The position numbers were made by a program, and so were the translations under genes. Source: an uncultured Blautia sp. (GTDB lineage Bacteria > Bacillota > Clostridia > Lachnospirales > Lachnospiraceae). Taken from it: 48,952 nt of DNA. Of this stretch, positions 1 to 8,730 are shown piece after piece (position 1 is the first letter of the stretch; every line of letters begins with the position of its first letter). The stretch is from the NCBI GenBank assembly GCA_900541985.1, contig UQLX01000017.1, forward strand, positions 1 to 48,952, read 5' to 3'. The notes under the pieces are model-generated. The model worked only from the letters and a program-made list of their open reading frames with translations. It made no database searches and had not been told where the DNA came from.

Positions 1-127
1 CGGCTTACACAGTTTCATTTATGGTGGTGCCAAGTGTGCGGGCATGGGAGTTTAGATAAAAAAACAGAAGATACCATAAATATCCACGATTTTTTTGTAA
101 AAAAATATGGAAAAAGGAAAAAAACAA
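1..127. other. left-edge sequence, possible 3' tail of a preceding gene
   Basis: All three forward frames are open from base 1: frame 1 to a TAA at 133-135, frame 2 to a TAG at 53-55 and frame 3 to a TAA at 57-59. One of these is probably the end of a gene that begins outside the window, but too little is present to choose the frame or name the product. I see no clear rho-independent terminator between these stops and the promoter that follows; the stretch is simply A-rich. Confidence 0.25.
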
Positions 128-156
128 TTGAATAATTTTGTTAAATCGGATATAAT
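128..156 (+). promoter_or_regulatory. sigma-A promoter for the opp operon
   Basis: TTGAAT at 128-133 and a perfect TATAAT at 151-156 are separated by 17 bases. The predicted transcript starts near 163 and leaves a leader of about 200 bases before the GTG start at 363. That leader holds only a small hairpin (TGTCC pairing with GGACA around 218-237) and I recognise no riboswitch in it. The long leader leaves room for post-transcriptional control. Confidence 0.8.
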
Positions 157-362
157 GTGTAAATGCAATAAAGGGCTGAAGCGGAATCTAAAGAAGTCCT
201 ATTTTTTTTACCAGCCATGTCCGTATATGATGGACAGATGTTTGCACTAAAGTGATAGAATAAAGAAATAGACATACTTTTTTATAATAATTCCGAAAAA
301 CAAAAGACAAATGAAAATTTCCCTGATATTGTCAGAAAAAAACAAAAAAGGAGTGTATTTAC

Positions 363-1274
363 GTGGGAAAATACGTTACAAAGCGAGTTCTCCTTGCTAT
401 TGTCACCGTTTTTATTGTATGCGGCATTACATTTTTTGCCATGAACGCTATTCCTGGCGGTCCGTTTGACGGTGAGAAAGCACTTTCTCCGGAAGTAAAA
501 GAGGCATTGGAGAAGAGATTCAATCTGGACAAACCGGTTCCTGAGCAGTTTGTTCTTTACATGAAGAACCTTGCACATGGAGATTTTGGTGTTTCTGCCA
601 AGACCGGACGTGACATTAAGACAACGATCTTTGAGTCCTTTAAGGTATCTGCGAAGCTGGGCGGAATGGCTATTCTGACTGCTCTGGTACTGGGCCTGAT
701 CTTCGGAAGTCTTGCGGCGCTTACAAGAAATCGTCTGCCGGACAGGCTGATCATTTTCTTCTCGACGCTGTTTACGTCGCTTCCAAGCTTTGTGTTTGCC
801 TCGCTTTTGCTGCTGGTATTCTGCGTTACTTTGAAATGGGTACCTGTATGGAGTCCGGATAACCAGAACTATCTGCTTCCGGTGATCGCGCTGGCTGCTT
901 ATCCGATGGCATATATCACACGTCTTACCAAGAGCAGTATGCTGGATGTACTGGGACAGGATTATGTCCGTACTGCAAGAGCAAAGGGTGTCTCCCAGAT
1001 GAAGACAATCTTCAAGCACACACTGAGAAATGCCCTGATCCCGGTTGTTACCTATGTAGGCCCGATGACAGCATCTATCCTTACCGGAAGTCTGGTAGTG
1101 GAAAAAATCTTTACCATTGGCGGACTTGGTGCAAAATTCGTAGAGGCCATCACCAACAGAGATTATCCTCTGATCATGGGAACTACCATTTTCCTGGCAG
1201 TTTTGATGGTAACAATGAACCTGATCACGGATATCGTCTACAAGATGATCGACCCGAGAATTAAACTGGATTAA
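363..1274 (+). CDS. oppB: oligopeptide ABC transporter permease OppB/DppB
   Basis: First inner-membrane channel subunit of an oligopeptide importer; it pairs with OppC and is powered by OppD/OppF. The 303-residue product has the usual OppB plan: an N-terminal membrane helix (near residues 8-30), an extracytoplasmic loop, then five more hydrophobic segments. The EAA-type coupling loop is seen as RTARAKG near residues 201-207, followed by the conserved TLRNALIPVVTY. The start is GTG, nine bases after AAAAGGAG at 346-353. It leads an operon with oppC, oppD, oppF and the binding protein. Family membership is very secure; whether the substrate is peptide, dipeptide or nickel cannot be read from the permease. 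Confidence 0.93.
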   Translation: MGKYVTKRVLLAIVTVFIVCGITFFAMNAIPGGPFDGEKALSPEVKEALEKRFNLDKPVPEQFVLYMKNLAHGDFGVSAKTGRDIKTTIFESFKVSAKLGGMAILTALVLGLIFGSLAALTRNRLPDRLIIFFSTLFTSLPSFVFASLLLLVFCVTLKWVPVWSPDNQNYLLPVIALAAYPMAYITRLTKSSMLDVLGQDYVRTARAKGVSQMKTIFKHTLRNALIPVVTYVGPMTASILTGSLVVEKIFTIGGLGAKFVEAITNRDYPLIMGTTIFLAVLMVTMNLITDIVYKMIDPRIKLD

Positions 1275-1286
1275 GGAGGTAACTAC

Positions 1287-2372
1287 GTGGATAACACCAG
1301 TAAGAATCTGGACGAAATGCCGAAGAAATCGCCATTGAGCTTCCAGATCGATTTGAAAAAATTTGAAAAAGCAACAGATGAAGAGAAAAAACAGCAGGAC
1401 GTTATGAGCGAGTCCACCTCTTTCTTTAAAGATGGTCTGCGAAAACTCAGAAGAAACCCGCTGGCTATGGGAAGTATCGTAGTACTGATCCTGATCGTGG
1501 CCATGATCTTTATCGTACCGCACATTGTACCGTATTCTTATTCTCAGATCATTACGGTAAACGGAAGAAGAGATAAAACTGCTTCCAATATGGCTCCTTT
1601 TGAGTATTCTCAGCTGGAGCAGAAATATATCGAAGAGGGCGGCAAGGTCTTCCCTCACATTATGGGAACAGATGAGATGGGCCGTGACTACTTTGTCCGT
1701 GTTATTTACGGAACCAGAGTATCTCTGGCAGTTGGTCTTTTTGCCAGCATCATCGTATTGATCATCGGTGTTCTTTATGGAAGTATCTCCGGATACTTTG
1801 GTGGAAAAGTGGACCTGGTAATGATGCGTATTGTGGATATCATTTATTCTCTCCCTGATATGCTGATGGTGATCCTGCTTTCTGTGGTGCTCCGTGAGAC
1901 TCTGAAGGTAGACAATATCGCCTTTCTTCAGAAACTGGGACCAAACATGATCTCCATGTTCATTGTGTTCGGTCTTCTGTACTGGACCGGTATGGCGCGT
2001 ATGGTACGAGGACAGATCCTGACCATCAAGCAGAATGAGTATGTTCTGGCAGCCAAGATCAGCGGTGCGAAATCCGGACGTATCATCCGCAAACACATTC
2101 TTCCGAACTGTGTCAGCGTTATTATCGTAGCAGGAGCGCTTCAGATTCCGTCAGCTATCTTTACCGAGAGCTTCCTGAGCTTTATCGGTCTTGGTGTACA
2201 GGCTCCAATGCCTTCTCTTGGTTCTCTGGCAAATGCAGGCCGTGCAGGTCTGACCGCTTATCCGTATAAGCTGATCTTCCCTGCGATTATGATCTGTCTG
2301 ATCACACTTGCATTTAACTTACTGGGCGACGGCCTCCGCGATGCCTTTGACCCGAAACTGAGGAGGGACTAA
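1287..2372 (+). CDS. oppC: oligopeptide ABC transporter permease OppC/DppC
   Basis: Second channel subunit of the Opp importer. The 361-residue product has a long charged cytoplasmic N-terminus of about 60 residues, one membrane helix (LAMGSIVVLILIVAMIFIV), a large periplasm-side insertion of about 60 residues, and a C-terminal five-helix transport domain. The coupling loop is visible as YVLAAKISGAKSGRIIRKH, followed by LPN. The start is GTG with a perfect AAGGAGGT at 1273-1280, overlapping the stop codon of oppB, so translation is coupled. The insertion after the first helix is typical of OppC-like rather than DppC-like proteins. Confidence 0.93.
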   Translation: MDNTSKNLDEMPKKSPLSFQIDLKKFEKATDEEKKQQDVMSESTSFFKDGLRKLRRNPLAMGSIVVLILIVAMIFIVPHIVPYSYSQIITVNGRRDKTASNMAPFEYSQLEQKYIEEGGKVFPHIMGTDEMGRDYFVRVIYGTRVSLAVGLFASIIVLIIGVLYGSISGYFGGKVDLVMMRIVDIIYSLPDMLMVILLSVVLRETLKVDNIAFLQKLGPNMISMFIVFGLLYWTGMARMVRGQILTIKQNEYVLAAKISGAKSGRIIRKHILPNCVSVIIVAGALQIPSAIFTESFLSFIGLGVQAPMPSLGSLANAGRAGLTAYPYKLIFPAIMICLITLAFNLLGDGLRDAFDPKLRRD

Positions 2373-2373
2373 G

Positions 2374-3369
2374 ATGAGTGAGAATATACTTTCAGTCGTA
2401 GACTTAAATACCTCTTTCCGCACAGACAGAGGAGAGGTCATGGCGGTAAACGGTGTTTCCTTTAATCTTGACCGGGGTAAGATCCTTGGAATTGTAGGAG
2501 AGTCCGGTTCCGGAAAAAGTGTTACCGCTTATTCCATTATGCAGATCCTTGAAAAGAACGGAAGCATCAAAAAAGGCCAGGTTCTTTATAAAGGTGAGGA
2601 CATTACAAAATTCACAGAAAAACAGATGCGGGAATTCCGTGGAAAATGCTGTTCTATTATTTTCCAGGATCCGATGACCAGTCTGAACCCGGTGTTCACC
2701 ATCGGTAATCAGTTAAAAGAAGCCATTGAGCTTCACACGCCGCGTAAAGGAAAGGAAGCTATGGAGCGCGCTGTGGAGATGCTGACTCTTGTAGGTGTGA
2801 ACGAGCCGGAAAAACGTGTGAAACAGTATCCCTATGAGCTGTCCGGCGGTATGCGCCAGCGTGTGATGATCGCTATGGCTCTGGCATGCGAGCCGGATAT
2901 CCTGATCGCAGACGAACCGACTACAGCTCTTGACGTTACCATTCAGGCACAGATTCTGGAACTGATGCAGAGTCTCCAGAAAAAACTGGGAATGGCGATC
3001 ATTATGGTTACTCATGACCTTGGTGTAATCGCAGATATGTGTGATGAGATTATCGTTATGTATGGCGGTCGTGTCTGTGAGAGAGGAACCGCAGAGGATA
3101 TCTTCTACCGTCCTTCCCATGAATACACAAAGGGACTTCTGAAATCCATCCCAAGTGTAGACCGTATGGGAGAGAAGCTTGTTCCGATTCCGGGAACACC
3201 CATCAACCTTTTGAATATGCCTAAGGGCTGTGCATTCTGCCCGCGCTGCGAAAATGCCATGAAGATCTGTATTGAGGAGATCCCTCCGGAAATGCAGATG
3301 CCGGATGGTCATTTCGCTTCCTGCTGGATGAATGTGAAGAAACAGATGGAGGCACAGAGTAATGAGTGA
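2374..3369 (+). CDS. oppD: oligopeptide ABC transporter ATPase OppD
   Basis: Cytoplasmic ATPase that energises the OppBC channel together with OppF. The 331-residue product shows Walker A GESGSGKS at residues 42-49, Q-loop FQDPMTSLNP, signature LSGGMRQRV, Walker B ILIADEPTTALD and the switch histidine in VTHDLG. The C-terminal oligopeptide-ABC extension carries the cysteine-rich motif GCAFCPRCENAM, which in this family can bind an iron-sulfur cluster. It starts one base after the oppC stop, and its last eight bases overlap oppF. Confidence 0.95.
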   Translation: MSENILSVVDLNTSFRTDRGEVMAVNGVSFNLDRGKILGIVGESGSGKSVTAYSIMQILEKNGSIKKGQVLYKGEDITKFTEKQMREFRGKCCSIIFQDPMTSLNPVFTIGNQLKEAIELHTPRKGKEAMERAVEMLTLVGVNEPEKRVKQYPYELSGGMRQRVMIAMALACEPDILIADEPTTALDVTIQAQILELMQSLQKKLGMAIIMVTHDLGVIADMCDEIIVMYGGRVCERGTAEDIFYRPSHEYTKGLLKSIPSVDRMGEKLVPIPGTPINLLNMPKGCAFCPRCENAMKICIEEIPPEMQMPDGHFASCWMNVKKQMEAQSNE

Positions 3370-4339
3370 AATGAAGAAAAAAAGTGAATATCTGGTTGAG
3401 GCCAATAACCTGAAACAGTATTTTCCTATAAAAACCGGTTTTATGCAGACGACTCCGCTGAAAGCAGTGGATGGTGTATCTTTCAGCATTAAAGCCGGAG
3501 AGACACTTGGTCTTGTAGGAGAATCCGGCTGCGGAAAGACAACCGTAGGACGTTCTCTTCTGAGATTATACACACCTACCTCCGGAGACGTATTTTTTGA
3601 CGGAGAAAGAGTAGATAAAAACAGCATCGGACATATGCGTAAGCAGATGCAGATGGTATTCCAGGATCCATATTCTTCACTGAACCCACGTATGACAGTC
3701 GAGGATATCATCGGAGAGCCTCTGGATGTACATAAGCTGTATTCTGGAAAAGGGGAGCGACGTGACCGTATCCTGGAGCTGATGGAACTGGTAGGTCTGA
3801 ACGCGGAGCATGCGACCCGTTATGCGCATGAGTTCAGCGGCGGTCAGCGTCAGCGTATCGGTATTGCCAGAGCTCTGGCAACCAATCCGCGCTTTATTGT
3901 CTGTGATGAGGCAGTCAGCGCTCTGGACGTTTCCATTCAGGCTCAGGTCATCAATATGTTTGAGGAACTTCAAGAGAAGCTTGGGGTAGCATATCTCTTT
4001 ATCGCCCATGACCTCCTGGTAGTGCATCATATTTCCGATCGTATTGCGGTTATGTACCTGGGACGCATTGTGGAGATCGCAGATGCAGACGATCTGAATG
4101 CGGCACCGATCCATCCGTATACACAGTCTCTGTTAAGTGCGGTTCCGTATCCGGATCCGAAAATGGCAAAAGAACGCCAGCGTATCATTCTTGAAGGCGA
4201 TGTTCCAAGTCCTCTGAACATGCCGAAGGGATGCGCATTCCGTACACGCTGCAAATATGCTACCGAACGCTGTGCACAGGAATGTCCGACACTGACAGAC
4301 AGAGGCAATGGACATATGGTAGCCTGCTTCAATAAATAA
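3362..4339 (+). CDS. oppF: oligopeptide ABC transporter ATPase OppF
   Basis: Partner ATPase of OppD. The 325-residue product has Walker A GESGCGKTT at residues 53-61, Q-loop FQDPYSSLNP, signature FSGGQRQRIGIARAL, Walker B FIVCDEAVSALD and switch histidine IAHDL. The C-terminal oligopeptide-ABC domain has the cysteine motif GCAFRTRC. One C of the usual CxxxC pair is replaced (R), as is common in OppF. The ATG lies inside the end of oppD (eight-base overlap), so the two are translated together. Confidence 0.95.
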   Translation: MSEMKKKSEYLVEANNLKQYFPIKTGFMQTTPLKAVDGVSFSIKAGETLGLVGESGCGKTTVGRSLLRLYTPTSGDVFFDGERVDKNSIGHMRKQMQMVFQDPYSSLNPRMTVEDIIGEPLDVHKLYSGKGERRDRILELMELVGLNAEHATRYAHEFSGGQRQRIGIARALATNPRFIVCDEAVSALDVSIQAQVINMFEELQEKLGVAYLFIAHDLLVVHHISDRIAVMYLGRIVEIADADDLNAAPIHPYTQSLLSAVPYPDPKMAKERQRIILEGDVPSPLNMPKGCAFRTRCKYATERCAQECPTLTDRGNGHMVACFNK

Positions 4340-4457
4340 AAAGTATGGCATAAAACCATAGCGGAGAGAATACAATTACCGTGCAGTATTCTGTGAGGTG
4401 TTTGTAGAATAAATAACAGTGAAAGCTGTAAAAAATCCATTAAAGGAGGAAAATTTA

Positions 4458-6167
4458 ATGAGAAAGAAACATGTAGCACTTGCTCTGGCAGCAGCCATGG
4501 CAGTCACCACATTAGGGGGGGCAACCGTATACGCTTCTGAAGAACATGGTCCGTCCAGCGAAGCAGCTCCGGCATGGGAGGATTACAATGCACGTATCGC
4601 TGAGATCAGAACGGAGACAGATCTGGCTAAGCGTGAAGCTCTGATGCATGAGGCAGAGGACGAGCTTATGAGCACATGGGCAGTTGTTCCGCTGTACTAC
4701 TACAACGATGTGTACATGCAGAAAACAGATGTAGAGAACATCTATGCCAACCTGTTCGGATTTAAGTACTTCGGATATGCAAAAACTCCGGACAACACCT
4801 TAAGCCTTCAGGTTGCATCTGAGCCAAACAAGCTTGACCCGGCTCTCAACTCCACTGTAGACGGCGCATGCCTTGCAATCCTTGCATTCTCCGGTCTGGT
4901 TACTTATGATGCAGAGGGACAGCTTGTTCCTGAGCTTGCAGAAAGCTACGAAATGAGCGAAGACGGCATGACCTATACCTTTACTTTAAGAGACGGCCTG
5001 AAATGGTCTGACGGCGAAGACCTGAATGCAGAAGACGTTGTATATAGCTGGAATCGTCTTGCAAACCCGGAAACAGGTGCTGATTATGCTTACCTTGCAA
5101 GCGCAATCGCAACAAAAGAAGACGGAACTCTTGATATCGAGGCTTCCGAGGACGGCAAAACATTTACAGTAAATCTGAATGCTCCATGTGCATACTTCCT
5201 TGATCTGTGTGCATTCCCGGCATTCTACCCGGTACCGCAGCAGAACGTAGAGTCTGCAGAAGGCGCTGCTGAGAACCCAGGAGCATGGTGCGTAGAGTCC
5301 GGATTTGTTACCTCCGGTCCGATGACCTGTACAGAATGGAAACACAACGAGTCCATGACTTATGAAAAGAACCCGAACTACTTCAGAGCTGATGAAGTAT
5401 CTCTGGAAAAAATCCAGTTCATGCTTAGTGCTGATGATACAGCAATCTGGAATGCATTTGAGGACGGATCCCTTCAGTTCATCGATACTATTGCAACAGA
5501 TATGATGGCAACAGCAAAAGAAAAAGAAGAGTATCATAACGTTCCGACACTGGGAACCTACTATGCTGGATTTAACGTAAACAGCGAGCTGTTTGCAGGC
5601 AAAACAGTACAGCAGGCTGCTGACATGAGAAAAGCTATGACACTTCTTATCGACCGTCAGTACATTGTTGACACAATCGCACAGGCTGATCAGGAAATTG
5701 CCAACACATTCATCCCGACTGGTATGTTTGACGGCAACGGCGGCGAGTTCCGTGTAAATGATGACGCTTACACATATCCAATGGAAGATGTAGTTGGATA
5801 CTTCGATCCAAGCGCAGACGCTTATGAAGCAAACCTGGAAGAAGCAAGAAAACTTCTTGAGGGCGCTGGATATCAGTTTGATGAGAGCGGAATGCTTTCT
5901 GCAGATACTCCGATCAGCATGACATACCTGACAAACGATTCCGAAGGAAACGTTAAGATCGGTGAGTCTATCCAGCAGGATTTTGCAGCAATCGGTATCA
6001 ACGTAACTGTTGAGACACGTGAGTGGTCTGTATTCCTTGATGAGAGAAAACAGGGTAAATTCGACTTCTGCCGTGAGGGATGGCTTGCAGATTACAACGA
6101 CCCGATCAACATGCTTGAAATGTGGGAGACAGAGTCCGGAAACAACGATATGCAGTTCGGTAGATAA
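4458..6167 (+). CDS. oppA: oligopeptide-binding protein (SBP family 5), circularly permuted
   Basis: Extracellular substrate-binding subunit of the Opp importer. I start it at 4458, seven bases after AAAGGAGGA (4442-4450), because the product then begins with a clean signal peptide; an in-frame ATG at 4419 has no ribosome-binding site. The 569-residue product is normal in length for OppA but its order is rearranged. After the signal peptide (cleavage near VYA, residue 26), residues 38-110 match the usual C-terminal end of OppA: a helix with DLAKREALMHEAEDELM, then VVPLYYYND and GFKYFGYA. Residues 112 onward match the usual mature N-terminus: SEPNKLDPALNS, then LKWSDGEDLNAEDVVYSWNR. The protein stops at NNDMQFGR, where normal OppA continues into the moved segment. 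No lipobox cysteine is present. A strong terminator follows. Confidence 0.9.
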   Translation: MRKKHVALALAAAMAVTTLGGATVYASEEHGPSSEAAPAWEDYNARIAEIRTETDLAKREALMHEAEDELMSTWAVVPLYYYNDVYMQKTDVENIYANLFGFKYFGYAKTPDNTLSLQVASEPNKLDPALNSTVDGACLAILAFSGLVTYDAEGQLVPELAESYEMSEDGMTYTFTLRDGLKWSDGEDLNAEDVVYSWNRLANPETGADYAYLASAIATKEDGTLDIEASEDGKTFTVNLNAPCAYFLDLCAFPAFYPVPQQNVESAEGAAENPGAWCVESGFVTSGPMTCTEWKHNESMTYEKNPNYFRADEVSLEKIQFMLSADDTAIWNAFEDGSLQFIDTIATDMMATAKEKEEYHNVPTLGTYYAGFNVNSELFAGKTVQQAADMRKAMTLLIDRQYIVDTIAQADQEIANTFIPTGMFDGNGGEFRVNDDAYTYPMEDVVGYFDPSADAYEANLEEARKLLEGAGYQFDESGMLSADTPISMTYLTNDSEGNVKIGESIQQDFAAIGINVTVETREWSVFLDERKQGKFDFCREGWLADYNDPINMLEMWETESGNNDMQFGR

Positions 6168-6203
6168 GATATCGTTCGGATGATCTGATCTGATTACAGA
6201 GAG

Positions 6204-6252
6204 GCAGTGCTTTCTTTTCTATAATAAGAAAGGAAGGTGCTGCTTCTTTTTT
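6204..6252 (+). terminator. strong intrinsic terminator of the opp operon
   Basis: A 17-base-pair stem (5' arm 6204-6220, 3' arm 6227-6243, some G-U pairs) closes a six-base loop and is followed by TTCTTTTTT. It lies just after the binding-protein stop codon. Confidence 0.9.
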
Positions 6253-6295
6253 GATGCATTTTTTTATTCCTTTATAAGATTAAAGGGAAAATATC

Positions 6296-6324
6296 TTGCA
6301 TATGAAGCGGTAAATTAGTATAAT
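6296..6324 (+). promoter_or_regulatory. sigma-A promoter for the OPT transporter
   Basis: TTGCAT at 6296-6301 and TATAAT at 6319-6324 with a 17-base spacer, about 40 bases upstream of the start codon at 6369. Together with the upstream terminator it makes the OPT-pqqD pair an independent transcription unit. Confidence 0.8.
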
Positions 6325-6368
6325 AGAGAGCAGGTTCGTAAAAATCATATAAAAGGGAGAGGAAATCA

Positions 6369-8258
6369 ATGAACAACAAAGAGTTTAAACCGTATGTTCC
6401 GGCAGAAAAAGTAACCGCTGAAATGACGGTGACCTCTGTGATCATGGGTATGATCCTGGCAGTTGTATTTGGCGCAGCCAATGCTTACCTTGGCCTTCGC
6501 GTTGGTATGACAGTATCTGCTTCTATTCCGGCAGCAGTTATTTCCATGGGTGTTATCCGTGTGATCATGAAGAAAAACTCCATTCTTGAGAGCAACCTGG
6601 TACAGACCATCGGTTCTGCAGGTGAGTCTCTTGCAGCTGGAGCTATCTTTACTATGCCGGCGCTGTTTCTCTGGGCAGAGGAAGGTCTTTGCGAGAAACC
6701 GAGTCTGGTAGAAATCACTCTGATCGCACTTTGCGGCGGTGTTCTGGGGGTACTTTTTATGGTACCGCTTCGTAACGCACTGATCGTAAAAGAGCATGCC
6801 ACACTTCTTTATCCGGAAGGAACTGCATGTGCAGACGTTCTTCTTGCAGGTGAAGAGGGCGGATCTAATGCAGCTACTGTATTTTCCGGTATGGGAATCG
6901 CAGCGGCATTTAAGTTTGTCGTAGACGGACTGAAAGCAGTTCCGGCAGACGTTGCCGTAGCCTTTAAGTCCTTTAAGGGCGAAATCGGTATGGAAGTATA
7001 TCCGGCGCTTCTTGGTGTTGGCTATATCGTAGGACCGAGAATCGCATCCTTTATGTTTGTAGGTTCTATTGTAGGATGGCTGGTAATCATTCCTCTGATC
7101 TGCCTGTTCGGACCGGAAACATCTATGTATCCGGCAGCGACAGGTGTGACAATTTCTCAGCTTTTTGCAGAGGGCGGTGCAGCTGCAATCTGGTCAAACT
7201 ATGTAAAATATATCGGCGCAGGCGCGATCGCTACCGGCGGTATCATTTCTCTGATCAAATCTCTGCCGCTGATCATTTCTACTTTCCGTGATTCCATGAA
7301 GAGTATGAAAGGATCCCAGGCGAACAGTACTTTAAGAACAGACAGAGATCTTCCGATGAGCGTGATTCTTGTTGGTATCCTTGCAATGGTATTTATCATC
7401 TGGTTTGTACCGGCAATCCCGGTAAACTTCCTTGGAGCGCTTCTGATCGTAGTATTCGGTTTCTTCTTTGCAACCGTTTCCTCCCGTATGGTAGGTATGA
7501 TCGGTTCCTCCAATAACCCGGTATCTGGTATGGCGATCGCTACCCTTCTGATCGCTACCTTTGCCATCAAGGCAACCGGTGAGACTGGTATTAATGGAAT
7601 GACAGGCGCCATTGCCATTGGTTCTGTTATCTGTATCATTGCTGCAATTGCAGGCGATACTTCACAGGACCTTAAGACAGGATATCTGCTTGGTGCAACT
7701 CCGAAGACACAGCAGATCGGTGAACTTCTTGGTGTTGTCGTATCCGGTCTTGCAATCGGCGGTGTTCTTTACCTTCTGGATGCTGCATGGGGCTATGGTA
7801 CAGCAGAGGTTCCGGCTCCTCAGGCAGGTCTTATGAAGATGATCGTAGAGGGTATCATGGGAGGAAACCTTCCCTGGACTCTTGTATTTGTAGGTGTATG
7901 CCTTGCAATTGGTCTGGAGATATTAAGAATCCCGGTTATGCCGTTTGCGATTGGTCTTTACCTTCCGATTTATCTGAATGCAACCATCATGATCGGCGGT
8001 GTAGTGCGCATGTTCATGGACGGACGCAAGAAGGTAGATGCAAAAACAAAAGAAAGACAGGTTACCGACGGTACTCTGTACTGTGCAGGTATGATCGCCG
8101 GAGAAGGTCTTGTAGGTATTTTCCTTGCGGTTCTGGCGGTAGCGGGAGTAACGATCCCATCCTTCATCAGCTTTGGAAATATCGGTGGTGTTGTGATCAT
8201 GATCCTTATGATCCTTTGCCTGCTGAAATTCTCCTTATGGAATAAAAGAAAAGACTGA
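6369..8258 (+). CDS. OPT-family oligopeptide transporter
   Basis: Secondary (proton-coupled) transporter of the OPT superfamily, a polytopic membrane protein importing small peptides or metal chelates. The 629-residue product is hydrophobic throughout, with roughly 15 membrane segments. Its N-terminus has the family block with NAYLGLRVGMTVSASIPAAV near residues 38-57, and small-residue-rich blocks recur later. Bacterial members of this length are often described as putative oligopeptide transporters; the true substrate is unknown. The ATG follows AGGGAGAGGA. Its TGA overlaps the ATG of the downstream PqqD-like gene, so the two are translationally coupled and very likely act together. Confidence 0.9.
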   Translation: MNNKEFKPYVPAEKVTAEMTVTSVIMGMILAVVFGAANAYLGLRVGMTVSASIPAAVISMGVIRVIMKKNSILESNLVQTIGSAGESLAAGAIFTMPALFLWAEEGLCEKPSLVEITLIALCGGVLGVLFMVPLRNALIVKEHATLLYPEGTACADVLLAGEEGGSNAATVFSGMGIAAAFKFVVDGLKAVPADVAVAFKSFKGEIGMEVYPALLGVGYIVGPRIASFMFVGSIVGWLVIIPLICLFGPETSMYPAATGVTISQLFAEGGAAAIWSNYVKYIGAGAIATGGIISLIKSLPLIISTFRDSMKSMKGSQANSTLRTDRDLPMSVILVGILAMVFIIWFVPAIPVNFLGALLIVVFGFFFATVSSRMVGMIGSSNNPVSGMAIATLLIATFAIKATGETGINGMTGAIAIGSVICIIAAIAGDTSQDLKTGYLLGATPKTQQIGELLGVVVSGLAIGGVLYLLDAAWGYGTAEVPAPQAGLMKMIVEGIMGGNLPWTLVFVGVCLAIGLEILRIPVMPFAIGLYLPIYLNATIMIGGVVRMFMDGRKKVDAKTKERQVTDGTLYCAGMIAGEGLVGIFLAVLAVAGVTIPSFISFGNIGGVVIMILMILCLLKFSLWNKRKD

Positions 8259-8629
8259 TGAAAAAAAAATCCAAGAAAAAAACAGCAGATATCAATTATC
8301 TGGATCTGATTCCGGAAAAAAACAGTTCACTGAAATGGCATACAGATCTGAAGGGGCGAGTGATCCTGGAGGTGGAAAACACCGGGATCATGAATAAGAT
8401 CGCACAGAGTCTGTTCAATAAACCGCGTTTTACCAAGGTGCATCTGGATGCCAACGGAAGTTTTATCTGGCCTCTGATCGACGGAAAACGTACAGTGGCG
8501 GACATTGCTTTGCTGGTAAAGGAACAATTCGGGGATGCAGCCGAACCTCTGTATCCCAGAATTATCAAATATTTCCAGATCGTTGAGAGCTATCATTTTA
8601 TCAGATTTGTAAATATGCCTGAAAAATAG
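8258..8629 (+). CDS. PqqD-like small winged-helix protein
   Basis: A 123-residue protein whose core (about residues 40-120) has the PqqD pattern: a small-residue/aromatic block GSFIWPLIDGKRTV, an acidic middle (KEQFGDAAEPLYPRI), and a final helix (YFQIVESYHFIRFV). PqqD domains are peptide-recognition elements that present RiPP precursor peptides to modifying enzymes. No radical-SAM enzyme, precursor peptide or other RiPP gene is near, so this one may instead bind a peptide linked to the OPT transporter. The N-terminal 15 residues are very lysine-rich. Its start overlaps the OPT stop (ATGA), and a terminator follows. Family assignment is fairly safe; function is unknown. Confidence 0.75.
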   Translation: MKKKSKKKTADINYLDLIPEKNSSLKWHTDLKGRVILEVENTGIMNKIAQSLFNKPRFTKVHLDANGSFIWPLIDGKRTVADIALLVKEQFGDAAEPLYPRIIKYFQIVESYHFIRFVNMPEK

Positions 8630-8639
8630 GGCAGACTAA

Positions 8640-8675
8640 GAGCGGGAAGCGGCCTGTGCCGTCTCCCGTTCTTTT
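8640..8675 (+). terminator. intrinsic terminator after the OPT-pqqD unit
   Basis: A GC-rich 14-base-pair stem with one mismatch (8640-8653 with 8658-8671) and a CTGT loop, followed by TTTT. Confidence 0.8.
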
Positions 8676-8730
8676 AGGATACGGGACACTTTATCACATT
8701 AGAGTTATAACTACAGGAGGAGGCTTGTTT

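Noticed and set aside
282..2096. 604-codon open frame on the minus strand
   Set aside because: It lies antisense to oppB and oppC, which have clear families and ribosome-binding sites. Its product is rich in H, Q, R and C with no domain, as expected for a shadow frame.
4340..4457. Separate promoter for the Opp binding-protein gene
   Set aside because: The 118-base gap has small hairpins but no -35/-10 pair at good spacing, so I treat the gene as part of the opp operon.
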